64,000 bases of DNA from Zhengitettix transpicula (lineage: Eukaryota; Arthropoda; Insecta; Orthoptera; Tetrigidae). A program made the position numbers and the translations under genes. The notes under the pieces were generated by a model that made no database searches, was not told where the DNA came from, and was given only the letters and a program-made list of their open reading frames with translations. Below are positions 35,937-49,168 of the stretch, piece after piece (position 1 is the first letter of the stretch; the number at the start of each line of letters is the position of its first letter). Location: contig CM073591.1 of NCBI GenBank assembly GCA_037074705.1, positions 184,475,432 through 184,539,431 of the forward strand, given 5' to 3'.

Positions 35937-37235
35937 TCTTCTAATAAACACAGTATTTGATTGTATGTTTTTATGCTTGTTTGTATGAATGTATGTTCTG
36001 CATATAAATCTACACCCTTGGAAAAAATTTCACTAAATTTTGTACATGTGTTCTTTCCGACCAGGAAACAAGGTGTGCCTCTTATTGCATGCGAAAAGAG
36101 CACCGTTAGGTTTGGGGTGGGGGTCGTTACAAGAAAATAATGCGAATACAACCGAGATCAGAGACAAATCCTGGATTATAGATGTCTTTGAGTTTAATTA
36201 TGACATTCAACTTTATAGCAACTCGCAGTAGAAGGGATGTACGGAAATGGAAATTTTTAAACAGGTTAAACGGTCCATATTAACGTTGAATAAATATTTT
36301 TCAGGGTTAATTAGATTGATAGTTTATCTACCGATGTTATTTCTGTAAAATTTCAACCCCTTTCAGTATGAAAGGGGAGCACGCTTAGAAAGGGGCGGAG
36401 GGGCGGAGGGGCGTTACATAAAAATAAAAGAAATACCAAGATTCAAGTCAATTCGGGGTTACGGATATCGCCGAGTTTATTTATGACAACCTGGGCAACG
36501 CGCAGGGGTCGACGGGGGTGATAATGGCTTGGTCGCCGGGGGTATAAATATTCAAAGATGTTAACCGGCCGATTTTTGTCGATAACTACATTCCAAGAAC
36601 AACGATATTCAAAAAATTTGTCTTCATGGTTTCCGTTATAATTTCAAACCCTTTCCGGTTTAGGAGGGGAGAACCCTTAAGAGTTGGGGTTGCGTGTCAT
36701 TTCATAGAAATAACGGAAAAACAATTGTGATTGGAGTCGGGTTATTGTTGTCACTGAGTTTAATTATGACTTTCAACTTGCAGTTAGTTCCCGTGGAATT
36801 AAATTTTGTCGGGGTCGGTGACATTGATTGCATTTTTACCGATGTAGTTTGTGTTTAATTTATTACAATGTGGCATGGGAGGGGAGTACGCTTTGTGGTG
36901 GGGGTGGAGGTGCGCAACAAGAAAATAACGCAATAACATCCTAGATTCGAGTCAAATCCGGGTTTATGGATGTCGCTGTGTTTAATTTTACTATTAATTT
37001 TTTTTTAACCCACAGTAGCGAGGATGGAAATTTTCTAACATGTTTAAACGGCCGATATATTCATCGAAATAAATTTTTCTGTGTCAATGAGTTCAACCCC
37101 TTTTGGCATTTGATGTGAGCACATTTTGGCATAGGTGTTCATGTGCGTTACTTAAAAATATCGCAAAATAAATCAATATTGGAGTCAAATCGTGGGTTAT
37201 AGATACATGACAACCCGGGCAACGCTATTCCGACC
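35937..37235 (+). mobile_element. Diverged Helitron of the modular family
   Basis: The 5' end TCTTCTAATAAACAC follows an A. The GTATGTT run, CACTAAATTTTGTACATGTG and the module boxes (AACCGAGATCAGAGAC, GATGTCGCTG, TTTCAACCCCTTT) are recognisable. The 3' side still has GACAACCCGGGCAACGC at 37209-37225, but the expected terminal CTAG is not preserved. Confidence 0.65.
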
Positions 37236-40200
37236 TTGTAAAAAATTAAACTGTTATAAATTAAAATATTTTCAGATCAAATATATTATAGAACATGTGA
37301 TTTCTTCTGCCGATGATACTTCAGATATATCAATCAATTTTTCATTTTTCCTTTAGAAAAAAAAATATATCAAGGTTTGTAATTCTTCTTCACTGATATT
37401 TTAAACTTTCAATCAGTGTCAACTGTAATTTGCGTTATTTTACTTTTATCACAACTTTATTATTTAGATTACTTCACGTCACGTCATTCCATTGGTTCGA
37501 TCATGTTTTCCTTCTTCAGGACAATTAAAAATTACGTTTTTAAATATTCATACAGCGACTATTCTACTTCTAATGCCTACTTTATTTTCATAAAGTTATG
37601 CCTTTCATACTTCAGCTATTCTTAGATGATCTTGTGTTAAAATCATTCCAATCTTTAATCAGTCCGTTCAGAAACGAATAATTTTCCCAATTCGTGCGTT
37701 CCTCTCAATGTTTGATTTTTAATAAAATTATCAAAATGATTTAGTGGGGTCAAGTAAAATATCTCGACATACACGTTTCCCCGACAACAGTATCTCAATT
37801 GACGTTTACCAAACTGGACATTATCCCGAAAGGTGCGTTTTCAGGATACAAAGAATTAAATTACTATTGTAGAACACTTAAAATTATATTTATCTTATTA
37901 TACATTATTATTATTGTAAATTAAGCATCTGATGAATGCGTTGAATAATTTCAACCAACCTCGGTACACGTATCACTCAGATGCATGAACAAACCCCGTG
38001 GATTTTAGATAACTATAGCACCCCTATGGGTGGGGGTTGAAGGGACTGTAAACTTCATTAATATGGATTACAAACTATATTGGTGACGAATAAATGGTTA
38101 ATAAATTCCACCCCCTTTCACTTACAATCATTACTTTAATACTCTAATGATCATGTAAATTATCTGTACTGCGTCAACCTACTAAACCGAAATAAGTTTC
38201 AAAATTTATTACTACCAATCTGCAAATAATATAAAGTGCTAGCGTAGTCTATGACTTGAAACAGATCCCTAGCGTGGTCTTTTTTGACCTCCACAATAGA
38301 GAAAGTCTTTGCAATCACAGCATGTATATCGCATCACTTGACTCATTGGACTGCTATTGAAGCTGAGTGGCTACCAGATACCGGCCAAACAGAAGTACCT
38401 TTTCTCAGGAAGCAGAGTGCAGAAAATAAGATTAGCTTTCGCATATCGACTTGGCCGGACAATTACTCACCACTGCGGTCGATACTCGTTAATGGGTCTC
38501 TTCGGTTCTGAGTAATTGGACGGAGTCGATGAATAGGACGCTGGCTCGCGGCTCCTTTCAGTCGCGTGACACACAAATGCGAGGTTCGCGTGGGAGGCCA
38601 CGTTTTAATGTAACTTTTGTCAAACAACATGACAATTACGTGTACTAATGCAGTCCGTCGTTCTGCAGGAATCAATCATTTGCTGAGATCACAAAGGAAC
38701 TGAATTTTCATTTCGTTATAACCTCGCTGGGATGCCTTCGATGTTTCAAAGGGTCGTCAAGCTTTCATAACCAATTATATATACTTCAATTTATATTTAA
38801 AATCGTGTGATTAATAGAATTTAAAATAATTCTGTAGGTTTTTACATGAAATATAAGTAATAATGTTGTTACTGACACTTCTTTCTTTCTAACGTATATA
38901 AAACCAAAATTATAGTAGTGCACTAACCTTTTACATTTTTACGTATTTCTCTTAATTTTTCTGCACATATTGATTAAAAATACTCCTTTCATTCTGTTTC
39001 ATGAACATATAAATGAAATATATATTGCGCAATATTCGACGAATATCAGATAAGTGAATTAAATTTCAACAAGCAAGTAGTTATTTTTAGATACCTTTTG
39101 TGAAGGTAAACGTAACTATTATATATGATTATATACAGCGTCTCAAAATCATTTTAAATTTTAAATAGTTGCACCCAAAATGAAAGCGTAGTTACTGAAT
39201 ACAATTTAATAACAGAATAAAAGATTATTTAGAGCTAGTAAGTCCAAGGAGAGAGGCGGAGCAGGATAAGTGATGGCAGGGAATGGAACAGATTCTTTAG
39301 ATGTATCTGCTAAAATTTATGTATTTTACGTGGTAAATCAAAAAGCTCTCCTGAAGGACTAAGAACGGAACAGGTGAATTTGCGGACAATAAAGCCTGCT
39401 CCATGTGGAGCATATAATCAACTGGCTGGTCGTGATCAGCGAGAAATACGGCTTGCACGTGTTTTCTTACCCTGGAATATCCTTTACAGGACTGCGCCGT
39501 CTTTACTACTGAAATTTCAAGTGAAATGTTAACGAATTGCGGGAACGTAAAAAATATATTAAGTCAGTTTTCTGTGCTGCTCCCCTATTAACGAACGTCT
39601 TAATTTCAAAATTCCGCAGCGTTCGGTTCTACAAAAATAAGAATTATATATTATTAACAGTCATAAAATTAAATATACTAAACAGAAAAATTATGATAAC
39701 TTTTCAGATTGTAAAATACTTATCTAACCTTGTTTTTATCACAGTAATAATTCGGTATAAAATTGGTTTTTGAGAAATCAAGAAATGAAACAGAACCTTT
39801 CTGGATCCACTGTAATTCATCCGGTTTAATTAAGTGAAAGTCCCTTTTGATTAAATGAATGTAATACACAGAAGTATTTTTAACAAATAAGATCAAACCA
39901 TTCAATTCGCCGAGAACGTACAGTTCAAACAGTTAGTATTTTCTCTATGTCTTAAATGCCTTCATACGAGACATATAAGTAATATTCTGAGTTGTGATTG
40001 ATAGTTGATAGTACTTCGCATGTGAATTCGAGATTTACAGAGGTACTAAATCACAGCAGGTATGTCATCTAAAACAGGGATGAGCAGCCAACTACAAATT
40101 TAAAATTTTTGTTGCGACCACATCTTAAAAATATATTGAAATAATAACAGTAACAGATGAACAAAATTATCTCTTTATTAACAAAATGATCAATCAACAA

Positions 40201-40317
40201 CTCAATAAATAAACACAAATAAATATGGGAATAATATGAAAAAGAAGAAAAAGATAATTAATATGGGGAAAAAATCTTAAACAACTTTTAATCAAAAGTT
40301 TGGCATTTTTTTGGGTG
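37236..40317. other. Unassigned DNA
   Basis: No gene recognised. 38010-38110 has C/G-rich scraps resembling the Helitron modules. 38270-38690 is GC-richer with 70-75-codon frames on both strands and no motif. Confidence 0.35.
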
Positions 40318-40812
40318 CAAACAGGCTATGTATAGGGTAATCCACATAGTGGCAACTCCCCACTTATAGCATAGGAAAGGGATTTGAAAGGGGGGATGCG
40401 GAAGGGTGGAGGGAGGTAGCCAAGGGTTAACTAGGGCCCCGAGCTATAGTTTAAGGATCCTTTCCGGCATTCGCCTAAAAGTAATGCAGGACAAACCCTA
40501 TAAAAACCTGCATCAGGTAGGTCGGGCATTGGGTACTTGTCCCACGCCCTTCCGATAGCGGAAGAGGAGTTTGCTGTGGGGACGCAGCATTCCCTTCTCC
40601 GTACCTCGTCCAGTTTAGGAGGCAGCTGATCGACTGTTTGCAATGGGAACAGAGAACATATCTTACCGTATGCCCAAGGTCTGTGACCCCGGAACATACA
40701 CCTCTCAAAACAGGCCGAGGTGCCTCGGCTTGAAGGAACCTTAGTTCAAAAACGGAGAGGAAAAGGCATTCCCTAATGTAGCCTCATCGTGTCTCTCCTA
40801 CACGGTTCTGAT
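40318..40812 (-). mobile_element. SINE-like retroposon
   Basis: Family copy with the tail side at left (AGGGTAATCCACATAGTGGC) and body blocks GGAAGGGTGGAGGGAGG, GGGACGCAGCATTCCC and GCCCAAGGTCTGTGACCCC. It ends at CTCCTACACGGTTCTG without the hairpin modules, so it is slightly 5'-truncated. Confidence 0.75.
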
Positions 40813-42603
40813 AGTTTGGCATTACTTCTTTGCAGGGCTATATTTGCATACACTACACGACTGTCACGTAGATTCATTAATGTACTTCATTTATCTTCGT
40901 TTGCCTGCCGCTTTCAGTTATTCTCGTTCAGGAAAATAATTTCTCTCAAACTTAAACGTCATGATTTGCAGTGCAAGAGTGACTAAACGTGGAAATTTTC
41001 GAACATGCTGAAATGACCTATATTTGCGACTAAGTCAGGTATTAAGGTAATATCGTTTCGGGAGTATTTATGGTTCTCTAATGGAATTAGCATTCTATCT
41101 GTACATTCTACCTGTAACGCACTAATGTAGAGTTAAATAATTTTTTTGTCTTATATAAATAAACACCCGGCCAAGAAATTAAACTGTAAACTATTCAATA
41201 TGTCTGTGTCACCTGATATATTCAATTTCTACTTGGTAAGCGTAATTATCAAATCAGTAAACGGTGGGAAAATGTCGGTAAACGTGCAATGTACACTGTA
41301 CTACCCACTGTGACATAATAATAGAAACGATAAATTGATCAGGATGAAATTCCAGGACACCTGACGAAGAACCGGAAAGACTTTATTCTCCTTCAAATAT
41401 ATATTTTGGTGTAGAACCGGGATTACACGTACTTTTAGTGAAACGTAACTGTAATCTTTGGGCTCGCATTCAGAAACAAGTGACAAACTCATACATATGG
41501 TACGTCGCAGTTTGTACCTCATTTAGAGATGACATATTCATATTTTATTTCTAATTGAAATGATGTCAAAAGTCCTGTAATGAGATCGGAAGGCAACATA
41601 AAAGGTCTTCTATTCGTCGAGCGTAAAGCGGTGCCTTCTGGAAGCGGAGATGGTTCTACAGCACTTTGCTACTTAAATTATGGAGTGGCCCACGTATTGG
41701 CGCACGTATTTCACGCTAAATTGGTGGTAATTTTTTTTTCACAACGGAACTATTGTACTGGCGCTAATTATAGCAGCGGCCGTGTTCGGTTTGTGGCCGT
41801 GGGATGACGGGCTCTGACCGCCAATTGCAGAGGGCCGGATATTGCGTCTGCAGGAAGCGACCGCCATAATTGATATTGCGCGCCGCTAAGCTGATCGCCA
41901 AATAATGGCGGATGTTTAAAGCTTGTACAGCATTACAGAACCATTCCGATAGCTACCCGGCGGCTGCTACTGTTTGCCGGAACACGAGCGGGTCGTTGAC
42001 GGAATGGCGATATAAATCAGCAGGGATTTTGGAATTGCTGCTAAATGTGTGCTCGGTTACACACATTTCTCGCCATTCATCGGTTGCACTCAGACAAATA
42101 ATAATGGCTCGCGTGTGTGTACTGAAGGCGTCGTGGGAGGCGAGGTCACAGAGTTTACATCGAAATATCAAATGTGACTTCAAATTAGGTTATCGCGGAG
42201 AGCACAATTTAACCTTTAATTTCAAAAAAAATATTTCAAAAATTTATCTAAACTATATGCTTAGTTTATGCAAAGAATTTCTTGGGTTTAAATATTTTTA
42301 AATAATCAGCTTAAATTTATGAGAGTCGCTCAATGTTTCATGAAGAGAAAGACACAGGTTTGCATACCCTCATTACCACAGTGTCAACAAGTTCTTTTTG
42401 CAACTCACATTTACAAATAATTTCTTGCCTGACTCAACTGTCTGCACTGTCATGCAATAAATTTTTCATTTGTACCTATAGGTTATCTGTAACTTTATAA
42501 GGAATAATTTACGGTTTAACACTCTAGTCCTGCATTAACAATAATTACTATTAAATAATAAAAATAGCAGCTCAGAAAACGATTAATTATTCAATTTATA
42601 AAA
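40813..42603. other. Unassigned DNA with GC-rich island
   Basis: No gene recognised. 40990-41030 is a scrap of Helitron module. 41590-42190 is distinctly GC-richer than its surroundings and has no relation to the repeats in the window. Its 129-codon frame (41912-42301) has no known domain. Confidence 0.35.
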
Positions 42604-42804
42604 TAATAAATATGAAACACACCGTTTCGACATTGATGTTTCCAGATGTATATATATTTTACATTCACTTATAATTTATTATAAGAGATTTTACTTCACA
42701 AACTTTTCTTACAATAAATTATAATTCAATGTTACACCTATACATCTGAAGAGGTCCCAATCAGGGACGAAACGTAGTGTTTTATATTTATTACTAGATG
42801 TATA
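42604..42804. repeat. Inverted repeat with hammerhead-like cores
   Basis: Two arms of about 80 bp (42604-42682 and 42711-42795) are imperfect reverse complements around a 28-bp spacer. The right arm reads CTGAAGA, one G, GTCCC, AATCA, GGGAC, GAAAC. This is the conserved hammerhead core with a perfect 5-bp stem II but one extra base after CTGAAGA. TATACAT before the core can pair with ATGTATA at 42798-42804 as stem I. The left arm keeps only CATCTG and CGAAACG. Hammerhead motifs occur in Penelope-like retroelements and retrozymes; activity is not established. Confidence 0.6.
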
Positions 42805-42814
42805 AACGACTTTG

Positions 42815-43225
42815 TTTCTCAGGTTGTCATAATTAAACTCAGCGTCATCCATAACCATGGATTTTACTCCAATCAATCTTTGTTATTTTTGTAAAGATCC
42901 TCCACATCCACCCCTAAGGGAGCTCTCCTCCCATGTCAAAAGGGGTTGAAATTATACACAAAAACTTCGGGATAGGTACTATCAATCTCGTTGATCCCGA
43001 AAAGTATTTATCTGACGCAAATATCATCCGTTTTAGCAAGTTTAAAAATTCCCACCCGCGACCATGGTGTTTGACGTGTCTTAAAAGCATCCGCAGAATC
43101 ACTTTCAATCGCATTGACGCTGAAAAGTATTTATCGGACGCAAATATCGGCCGTTTGAGCATGTTTAAAAATTCCCTTCCCCCTCCAACCCCACTCTTCG
43201 GAGTGGTACATGTTTCCTTCACAGT
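42815..43225 (-). mobile_element. Helitron module fragment
   Basis: It contains GTCATAATTAAACTCAGCG, CATCCATAACCATGGATTTT, AGGGGTTGAAATTATACACA, and two copies of GAAAAGTATTTATCKGACGC and GTTTAAAAATTCCC. No terminus is visible, so it is an internal fragment of the modular Helitron family. Confidence 0.65.
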
Positions 43226-43679
43226 CTATTTTCTTTATTGGAAGACGCGTGATATTGAAAAATGAAAAATTGAAATATAATTTCTGATTAGTAGACTGCT
43301 AATTTCATTACTATTATCATTTTACCATTATTTTCTCATATTATGATTAGTGACGTTACTCTTACATAAAAACATAGAAATTAAATGCAAATAAATACGT
43401 ACTACTTACATGTATTATAACGCTTTATGCAACTATAGAATTAGTTTTCCCATGAAAATTATAAACATCATCATCCACAACATTTTGATTAGTTATTAAT
43501 CTTTATCATGTATTTTATTCGATTTAAATAGTTGTTTTCCTCAACTCATGACTAAATTTTAATTTGAAGAAAGGATACCTTCATTGCTGACAAATACAAG
43601 TGATTAATCACATTGGTAATAATAATATTTATTAAAATGCTCCAAATATATATATATATATTGTAAAATACACCTTTTT

Positions 43680-44686
43680 AGGGTTAATTAATGAATCAAT
43701 TAACGAAAATTTATTTATATTTAAAAATTTATTGTTGATCAATTTACATTGTATAAGATTAATTTTGCACGCCGAATTTCATCCAGTTAGCAACAAATAC
43801 TTTTTTTTTCATTTATTAATTCGTGGCATTTATGAAAATACAATTCTTATATCATTACAATCAAATACGTTGGATCTCTATATCTCAGGGTCAATACTGG
43901 GTTTGATAATTAGAACGAAAGCAATGTATAATATGACAATTAACAATTCAAATATAAAAAGTTAACCTAAAACAATATGAAGATAAGTGAAACAGAAGAA
44001 AACTAAATGAAACAAAAACTGAACGAAATCTGACTATTCCATTTTAATTATCGTTTACAAATTTATATAAAAGTTTTGTTACTCACGGAATGTCTGTCTT
44101 GTATCAGATCTCTCTCTTGTATCTTGAAAACTACCACACTAAAAAGACATTTTTACACAGACTCTACACTTCATTGTAATTTTTAATACACACGATTGAA
44201 ATACTCGTCCTCTGCTATCTGGAACCTCGGAAGAGCCGCCCCCTTTGGTCAGCTAGTGGATGCCGGTCTCCTCTATGCGAAAATTGTTCAATCAGCGTGA
44301 AGAAACCATTTGCTTCACCGTGTGAAAACTATTATGTAAATGTCTCCGTAAAAATATGTGCTTGCTTTCATGTAAAAATACAGGATCTCGCCATTTGTAC
44401 TTTATATCTGTAGACTTTACTGTTCGTTGCTCTAGGTGAACTGAACTGTATTATATCTCCCCGTCGACTTTTAACGGTTTCATCTCTCGTACGCAGATTT
44501 TAGACTCCTTCAGCTTTCATCGCCGATTCCAGTCTGCCGTTCTCCAAGCGCATACTCAGTTCTCTAAGCGTGCGGTCTCCATTGTTAAACAAAGACAAAA
44601 ACCCGCCTTCATTGTCGCCTTTACGCATTCGTACCGCTAACAATTTAATTATATTAAAACAATTAATGACCTGTTTAATTGGTATT

Positions 44687-44700
<14 letters not shown>
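43680..44700 (-). repeat. 1-kb repeat, right copy (inverted partner at 11.6-12.6 kb)
   Basis: Reverse complement of 11560-12590 along its whole length, with scattered substitutions and small indels. TA-rich microsatellite DNA lies at both edges (about 43647-43663 and 44690-44739). No conserved reading frame was found. Confidence 0.75.

Positions 44701-44739
<39 letters not shown>
44690..44739. repeat. (TA)n(TG)n microsatellite
   Basis: A TA run of about 17 units passes directly into about eight TG units. Confidence 0.95.
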
Positions 44740-45639
44740 ATGCAAGCCTTCCCGAATTAGGCTCTTACTTATATAAGCAATTTAATTAAGACATTATAAA
44801 CCTTTACTGAACGAAACAAAACGGATATATTTTTTAAAAATGTTATATTTTGAAAAAGATTTACTCAACAGATTAAATCTGAATCTATATATGGAAGTGA
44901 AATAATACGCAAAATGAAAAGGTATTTAGTTTCAAAATCTTGAATTACCAAGTAATTGTGAATAAAGAACGGCTCTCTGGAATCCGATAATCCGATACAG
45001 TTTGCGATGCGTACTCTGGATCACTTTTCATTATGAGTATCGAGTGCTCGTAAAAAAAATGTGAAAGCCAATGCGTGAAAAACAAGAGACAGAAATATCT
45101 CCTCGTGACCTAATATAAAACTAATTTTCTTCTTTCCTACAATAACAACGATGAGGAACAATTGTTTTTTTTCTCTCTCGCAAGCAAATGATGCAGCACC
45201 TTTTCATACATTAGCATGTTTATTTATTTTAACATTATTTTAATTGAATATTGATTATTTAATTTTATTAATCACTTAATGAGTTAGATATTTGAAGAAT
45301 CAGAAAAAATTCATCACATTATAGTGGTTTTTGCGATATTAGAATAATAATGGCATTAAAGAATCCAAAATGACTCATCTCATTTAGTTAATGTCGAAAT
45401 TAAGATAAAATCAACCCCTCCCGTACTTCAGTTTCAAACAACCCGACGGCCATTTATTTCTTTGTTTTTTGAATTACTATCCCATAATGTATTTTCTATA
45501 TCACGTGACGAACTGTGTCTGTTGTAGGAGACTGACTGCCAGTACTGGTGCTTGGTTAACGCATTAAACTATTATGATGTAGCCCTCTTATTATCGTAAT
45601 CATTATCTAATTAGAAATATATCCAATAACATTTTTCAA
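44740..45639. other. Unassigned AT-rich DNA
   Basis: No feature recognised upstream of the LINE relic. Confidence 0.4.
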
Positions 45640-46860
45640 TAATCCGAGTGTAGTATCGACGCACACAAATTCATATCACTTTATTAACACTTTCAATGAA
45701 GCTCTCGATGATAGAATGAAGACCACTGGGAATATTTTCGAACCTGTGTAATCATTTTGATGTAGTAGACCGTGAATTAGAGGAACTGCGTTCTCTTGAA
45801 TACATTCATACTTAGGAAACAGAAGGAAAAATGTCGCGATTAAAATCATGTACGGAAACTTGCATTTGTCAGAAAATGAATTTGTTCATCTAGGTTCTAT
45901 TCTGGGGACATTACTTTAACCTACATATAAATGGCCTAGTTCTTTTCATTCCCTAGAGTGAGTACCTTACGCAGATGATACCAATTTGGTGCATACACGA
46001 TAAATAAAATGGGGAAGTCAGAACTATCTAAATTTATTGCTTATTGGAAATAGACTGTGCTTGAAAACAGAGAAGAAATGCTAAAGTTTCTTCATTTTCT
46101 ACAAATTCAATTTTTTTAGGGCAACAGGCTCCATGAGGGTAATCTACGTTGGGCAACTCCCCTTTAATACCATAGGAAGGGATTTGAAAGGGGGAATGCG
46201 GAAGGGTGGAGGAAGGTAGCCAAGGGTTAACTAGGGCCCCCGGGCTATGGCTTAAGGATCCTACCCGGCAATTCGCCTGAAAGAGATGCAGGGAAAACCC
46301 TAGAAAAACCTGCATCAGGTAGGTCGGGCATTGGTACTTGCCCCACGCCCTTCCGATGGCGGAAGAGGGGTTAGCTGTAGGGTCGCAGCCTTGACCGGTT
46401 TAGGACGCAGCTGGCCGACTATTCCAAGAGAAATAGCGGACAACCTCCTACTGACGATAATTTATCCTAACGCGCTTTTTCCTATCTAGGAGATGGATTA
46501 TAAATTAAAATGGAACCAACATCTTAAGCTTTCTGGAGAACTCAGCACAATCAGCTGCACTTTAAGATTATTCCTGTCGGAAACTAATATTAATGCCTCA
46601 AAGATAGTACCGACAATGTCTTAAGGATTAGTAAATATTCAAACTACAAAAGCGATCCGTAAGAATAATAGCTTAAGCGAATAGGAATACAAGTTATAAA
46701 CCTTTGTTCCGAAACCTAGGAATTTTAATCTTACCCAGAACTCATATACTTGAAAATTCCTAAAACTATCCAACAAAATAGGCTAACGGGTGAGAATATA
46801 TTTTGCTTCAGCTTGACGTCGTTCCACACGACATTTTGATAGAGAAACTAGACAAAATAG
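45640..46860 (+). pseudogene. LINE reverse-transcriptase relic (Jockey-like), interrupted
   Basis: Reverse-transcriptase blocks appear in order: NTFNEALDDRMKTTG, NHFDVVDRELEELRSLEY (the FD box), GSILGTLL, and the catalytic PYADDTNLVHT (about 45975-46010), then NRLCLKTEK. After a SINE-like insertion (46110-46446) the thumb region continues with KLKWNQHLKLSGELSTI and CTLRLFLSETNINASKI, an AIRKNNSLS block and FVPKPRNFNL. The order is that of Jockey/RTE-like LINEs. At least four frameshifts and several stops are present; the palm aspartates survive but no frame links them. The endonuclease and the start were not found. Confidence 0.8.
46110..46446 (-). mobile_element. SINE-like retroposon inserted in LINE relic
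   Basis: A 5'-truncated copy, its T-rich side (TTTTTTTAGGGCAACAGGC) at left and its last family block CTATTCCAAGAGAAATAGCG at right. It separates the LINE palm from its thumb region, so it is younger than the LINE. Confidence 0.8.
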
Positions 46861-46964
46861 ATATCGACAGGTGGGTTGATATTTAGGTTAAGGAGTTATT
46901 TATTTTTACTGCGAAGTCAAAGGGGAACGATTGACACATGACAGTAGAACAAAATGTAACATCG

Positions 46965-47600
46965 GATGTGCCAAAAAGTTATAATTTTTTCTGATGATTG
47001 TATCCTCTATAGAAAATCAATAAAGCTTCCGATGAATGAGATTTACAAAACAAATTAGTTACAGTAAATATTTGGGCTGAAGCAAATAAAATGAATATAT
47101 TAGAGAATAAAGCAAATAAATTACATTCAATAAATATCGTGCAAATATACGTTTCGGTTAAATTATAAATGGGCAGATAATACGTCAAGTAAACAGCTGC
47201 AAATATTTAGTAATTATTTTGAAGTAAAATCTAGGGTGTTAATTCTGCGACTAAATCTCTGGTTCGTCCCATACTCGAGAGAAGTGCTTGTTATTGGCAT
47301 TCTTATAGAAAACACCACATGGAAGGCAGGAAAATTTTAATACGGGGACCTGGACACAGGTGAGAAGAGATAGAGAAATTAGAGTGGGAAACTTTGGCAA
47401 CAACACGGAATAAAGATAGATTTTACGCTCTATTTAAATCGTACACAGGTAAAAAAGCGTGGAAAGACATACGGGATATGATCGAAAAACTGATTTACAT
47501 TGTCACAGGTGACAAATTATAAATCAAAACGAGACCGCAATAAACAGACGTAGGAAAATTCTCAAACTTGTAAAATATGTTTATTTATTTTTTATTCTTC
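46965..47600 (+). pseudogene. Second LINE reverse-transcriptase relic
   Basis: A distinct LINE starts at its catalytic box FSDDCILYRK (about 46988-47018). It continues with NIWAEANKMN, SLVRPILERSACYWHSYRK, and the C-terminal block WETLATTRNKDRFYALFKSY followed by GKKAWKDIRDM. These match the end of CR1-like LINE polymerases, in which a WETLxxRR...ALFKxYTGxxAWK block follows the reverse transcriptase. The palm upstream of the DD box is missing. Stops are few, but a gap after about 47170 shows loss of sequence. It is the same strand as the first LINE and directly adjacent. Confidence 0.75.
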
Positions 47601-49168
47601 TTTCAAACTTGTTTTATTTATTTATTTGTTATACTCTAGTTTATACAATGTTTTAAACTGCCACCGGGATAATAATCGCAGCTAATAATACGTTAAAGTT
47701 CGTTTTGCGTGACGTCGCTTCATTTGCAATTAACGGCACAAATCGTTACATCAACACGACACATCGTTCACAAATACGAATATAGAAGCATTGCCTTACC
47801 CGCTTTGAAATTAGAATTCGTGATTCCGGCATTAATAATAATATAAAAACATTCTAAATATTGCATACAGTCAAAGAGTTCTTCAAAAGGTTTCAGTAAA
47901 TAAACTAATATTTAGCCGGAATTTTTAAATTCAAATAAATGTGTAGAGGCTCATCCTGTATTAAATTATACTGACGTTCTAATTTTTATTTCACGTACGA
48001 TGTAAATTCAGCGTAAGAACCTTTGTTGAAGATTACGCTGCATGGAAGATCAGTGTTGTGTCCATCTCATAAGTGTTTATTTTATACATAAAAAATGTTT
48101 AGTAATTTATCTTTACTTTAGGAAGTTTTGGTGGAAATTACGTGAACCATCTATATCTAAATTGCACCGTGACTTCTACCTGACATTGTAGAGTTGTTGG
48201 GTTATGTCAGTCGTACGCAATTACCTACTGCCAGTAAAAGAACTTCCAAGTACACGGCACAATATTCTGTTACCATACCGTCGAAGTAGTTATTTTATAA
48301 AAGAAAAGTCACGACAAATTATTAAAATAATTGCAAAAATATTCCAATCGTTTGTAGAATATAACTTTTGGAATTTACGTAACAATACCGTACACCCATC
48401 ATATCGGAAAACTATAAAGTAAATACCACTGCGTTTAATCCATCAAGACACGAAGCAGCGTAATCACTTTATCGTGTGTACTTGTGTCTAAAAACTAATT
48501 ATCTATATGGCGGGTAGCATAATGCAGCAAGTACACAGGCCCGTCCACGTCGCAGTAGCCTTTATGCTTTACACAAAGCACGGTTCTCCGCATCCTTCAA
48601 ATTAACTAGGCCAATGTTTGGTTAAGCACACGTCGAAATTTAACTGGAGCGTCAATATCGACAGCAGGCCACAACGCTGAAGATAAAGCTTTATGTGTGA
48701 CAAGAGAGGCAGGGAACACGTGTTACAACATTGTAACTCAATATTCGCGAATAAATAACTCTCCGTTATTGCATTCCGGGAGCGCGTTCCGTTTCATCAT
48801 TTAAAAACGTGTTCCGCAAAGCCGTTTAAAATAAAATAGGAACGCCATAGACATAAACCAAAACATCGGAGGCCATGTCGCGTTTTGTTTGCAGCGCAAA
48901 CAGTGGGACATGAAGTAAACGCAAAACTGTGCTAGCCTCCTGATGGGACACGAGTCAATCACATCTAAGCCATTACATCTCGTTTTTCAAGGCAAAATTA
49001 TGACCAGATAAATCGATACACTGCCACAAATTAGCACACCGTCAATTTGCTTAAAATAATCGAGTTAAACCACGTGATAAATATTACAGAATCAATGAAG
49101 TTTTAATTCTTTTTAGCAAATTAATTTTTTCTTTCGTTAGTCCTTCGTTTTGCCATCTCCTGTATACT
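47601..49168. other. Unassigned DNA
   Basis: No gene recognised. 48480-49060 is GC-richer, without similarity to the repeats here. Confidence 0.35.

Noticed and set aside
41912..42301. 129-codon frame as a host gene
   Set aside because: No domain, poor context for a start, and an opposite-strand frame of similar length over the GC-rich part suggests composition rather than coding.
44500..44776. Small frames ending in I-Y repeats next to the microsatellite
   Set aside because: The protein-like repeat is only the translation of a TA/TG microsatellite.
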